Shown here piece after piece: positions 12,851-13,600 of a DNA stretch of 13,600 bases (the stretch's first letter is position 1; every line of letters begins with the position of its first letter). Source of the DNA: Pseudonocardiaceae bacterium (GTDB taxonomy: Bacteria > Actinomycetota > Actinomycetes > Mycobacteriales > Pseudonocardiaceae); the NCBI GenBank assembly GCA_025937115.1, contig JAICSB010000040.1, positions 1 to 13,600 of the forward strand, written 5' to 3'. The translations under genes were made by a program, and so were the position numbers. The notes beneath the pieces were generated by a model. That model searched no databases. It was not told the origin of the DNA and was given only the letters and a program-made list of their open reading frames with translations.

Positions 12851-13600
12851 GTGACCGCGGCCGCGCCGGCGCTTGCGGCCGAGTCCGACGAGTACGCCTG
12901 CCTGGCTCCGCTGCACCGTCGCTACGCGCTGCTTGCTCCCGACGACCCGGAGCGGCAGTGCCTACGCGGCCAGCTGATCAGCGGATATCTCCCGGTGGCC
13001 GAGAACATCGCGCGCCGGTTCGCCGGCCGCGGCGAGCCGCTGAATGACTTGATCCAGGTCGCCACGGTAGGGCTGATCAATGCGGTGGACCGGTTCGAAC
13101 CCGCTCGCGGTTCACATTTTCTGTCCTTCGCAGTGCCGACGATCACCGGAGAGGTGCGCCGGTATTTCCGTGACCACGGCTGGTCGATGCGGGTGCCGCG
13201 GCAGTTGAAAGACTTACACGTCGCCATCAGGGCCACCATGACGGAGCTGTCCCAGCAGCTTGGCCGCGCTCCCCGACCCAGCGAGCTCGCTGACCGGTTG
13301 GGGGTCCCGACCTCGAAGGTGGTCGAAGCGCTGCATGCCGGGCAAGCCTACCGAAGCTCGTCTTTGGATGAGCTGCTCAGCTCCGGTGACACCGCCGGGA
13401 CTCCCGACTCGTTCATCGGCCGACCGGACGCCGATCTGAGCTCGATCGAGGACCGGGAGGCGCTGCGCCCGCTGCTGGCTGAGCTGGCGCCCCGGGAACG
13501 GACGATCCTCGCACTGCGGTTCTTCCATCAACTCACCCAGACCCAGATCGCCGAACAGGTCGGCGTCTCGCAGATGCACGTCTCCCGGCTACTCCGCCAG
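12851..13600 (+). CDS. SigB/SigF-family RNA polymerase sigma factor (runs off the window)
   Basis: This alternative sigma-70 group 3 factor would direct RNA polymerase to stress or stationary-phase promoters. Visible are region 2 (LPVAENIARRFAGRGEPLND, GLINAVDRFEPARGSHFLSF, then VPTITGEVRRYFRDHGW; about 46-111), region 3 (MTELSQQLGRAPRPSELADR, about 130-149) and region 4 with its helix-turn-helix (LAPRERTILALRFFHQLTQT, QIAEQVGVSQMHVSRLLRQ; about 212-250). Relatives are roughly 255-265 residues, so only the last few residues lie outside. GTG 12851 is the only start codon between the in-frame stop at 12812 and the conserved region; its ribosome binding site is weak. Such factors are normally paired with an anti-sigma factor gene; none lies upstream here, where the divergent neighbour is marR. 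Confidence 0.93.
   Translation, partial: MTAAAPALAAESDEYACLAPLHRRYALLAPDDPERQCLRGQLISGYLPVAENIARRFAGRGEPLNDLIQVATVGLINAVDRFEPARGSHFLSFAVPTITGEVRRYFRDHGWSMRVPRQLKDLHVAIRATMTELSQQLGRAPRPSELADRLGVPTSKVVEALHAGQAYRSSSLDELLSSGDTAGTPDSFIGRPDADLSSIEDREALRPLLAELAPRERTILALRFFHQLTQTQIAEQVGVSQMHVSRLLRQ

Noticed and set aside
12922..13579. Minus-strand open frames in the sigma factor gene
   Set aside because: The plus-strand frame encodes unmistakable sigma regions 2 to 4.
1..13600. CRISPR array, prophage or toxin-antitoxin module
   Set aside because: No regularly spaced repeats, no integrase or phage structural genes, and no recognisable toxin-antitoxin pair were seen.

Overview
The window is very GC-rich, and its genes (DUF3099, SigB/SigF-type sigma factor, GAF-ANTAR regulator, DUF5947-like and DUF6893-like proteins) point to an actinomycete, most likely a mycobacterium or close relative. 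The genus is an inference. The region looks like accessory chromosome or an island under decay: intact genes alternate with broken ones, truncated fragments, an insertion sequence and short tandem duplications.

Left part (1-2061): the possible first codons of a minus-strand gene at the edge, an intact DUF3099 membrane protein (431-802), a 33-residue single-span membrane protein with a strong ribosome binding site (923-1024), a 53-bp stray copy of the ftsH 5' end, 18-bp tandem repeats, and a frameshifted alpha/beta-hydrolase (tripeptidyl-aminopeptidase-like) pseudogene on the minus strand whose nucleophile serine codon now reads Phe.

Centre (2062-8525): an intact 644-residue FtsH-type membrane AAA protease on the minus strand; an actinobacterial gene of unknown function that is frameshifted, truncated and cut by an IS1182-family element (4645-6479, intact transposase, 16-bp inverted repeats, CAGCTG on both sides); an intact molybdate/tungstate-type solute-binding lipoprotein with no permease beside it; a GT87 mannosyltransferase remnant; and a GAF-ANTAR regulator lacking most of its GAF domain.

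Right part (8700-10380) appears to be the remnant of a hydrogenase-associated accessory gene cluster of the kind seen beside actinobacterial group 1h [NiFe]-hydrogenases: a multiply broken large accessory gene, an in-frame chimera of a hemerythrin N-terminus with a DUF5947 C-terminus, an intact conserved 68-residue protein, and a DUF6893-like small membrane protein. No hydrogenase subunit gene is visible. The link rests on family recall and needs a database search.

Right end (10486-13600): an intact MFS transporter and a MarR-family regulator lie tail to tail, 5 bp apart. The regulator is divergent from a SigB/SigF-family sigma factor that runs off the window, and their shared 329-bp upstream region holds repeated TTGC-N6-GCAA inverted repeats that look like MarR operators. 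The MarR protein may therefore control itself, the sigma factor, or both.
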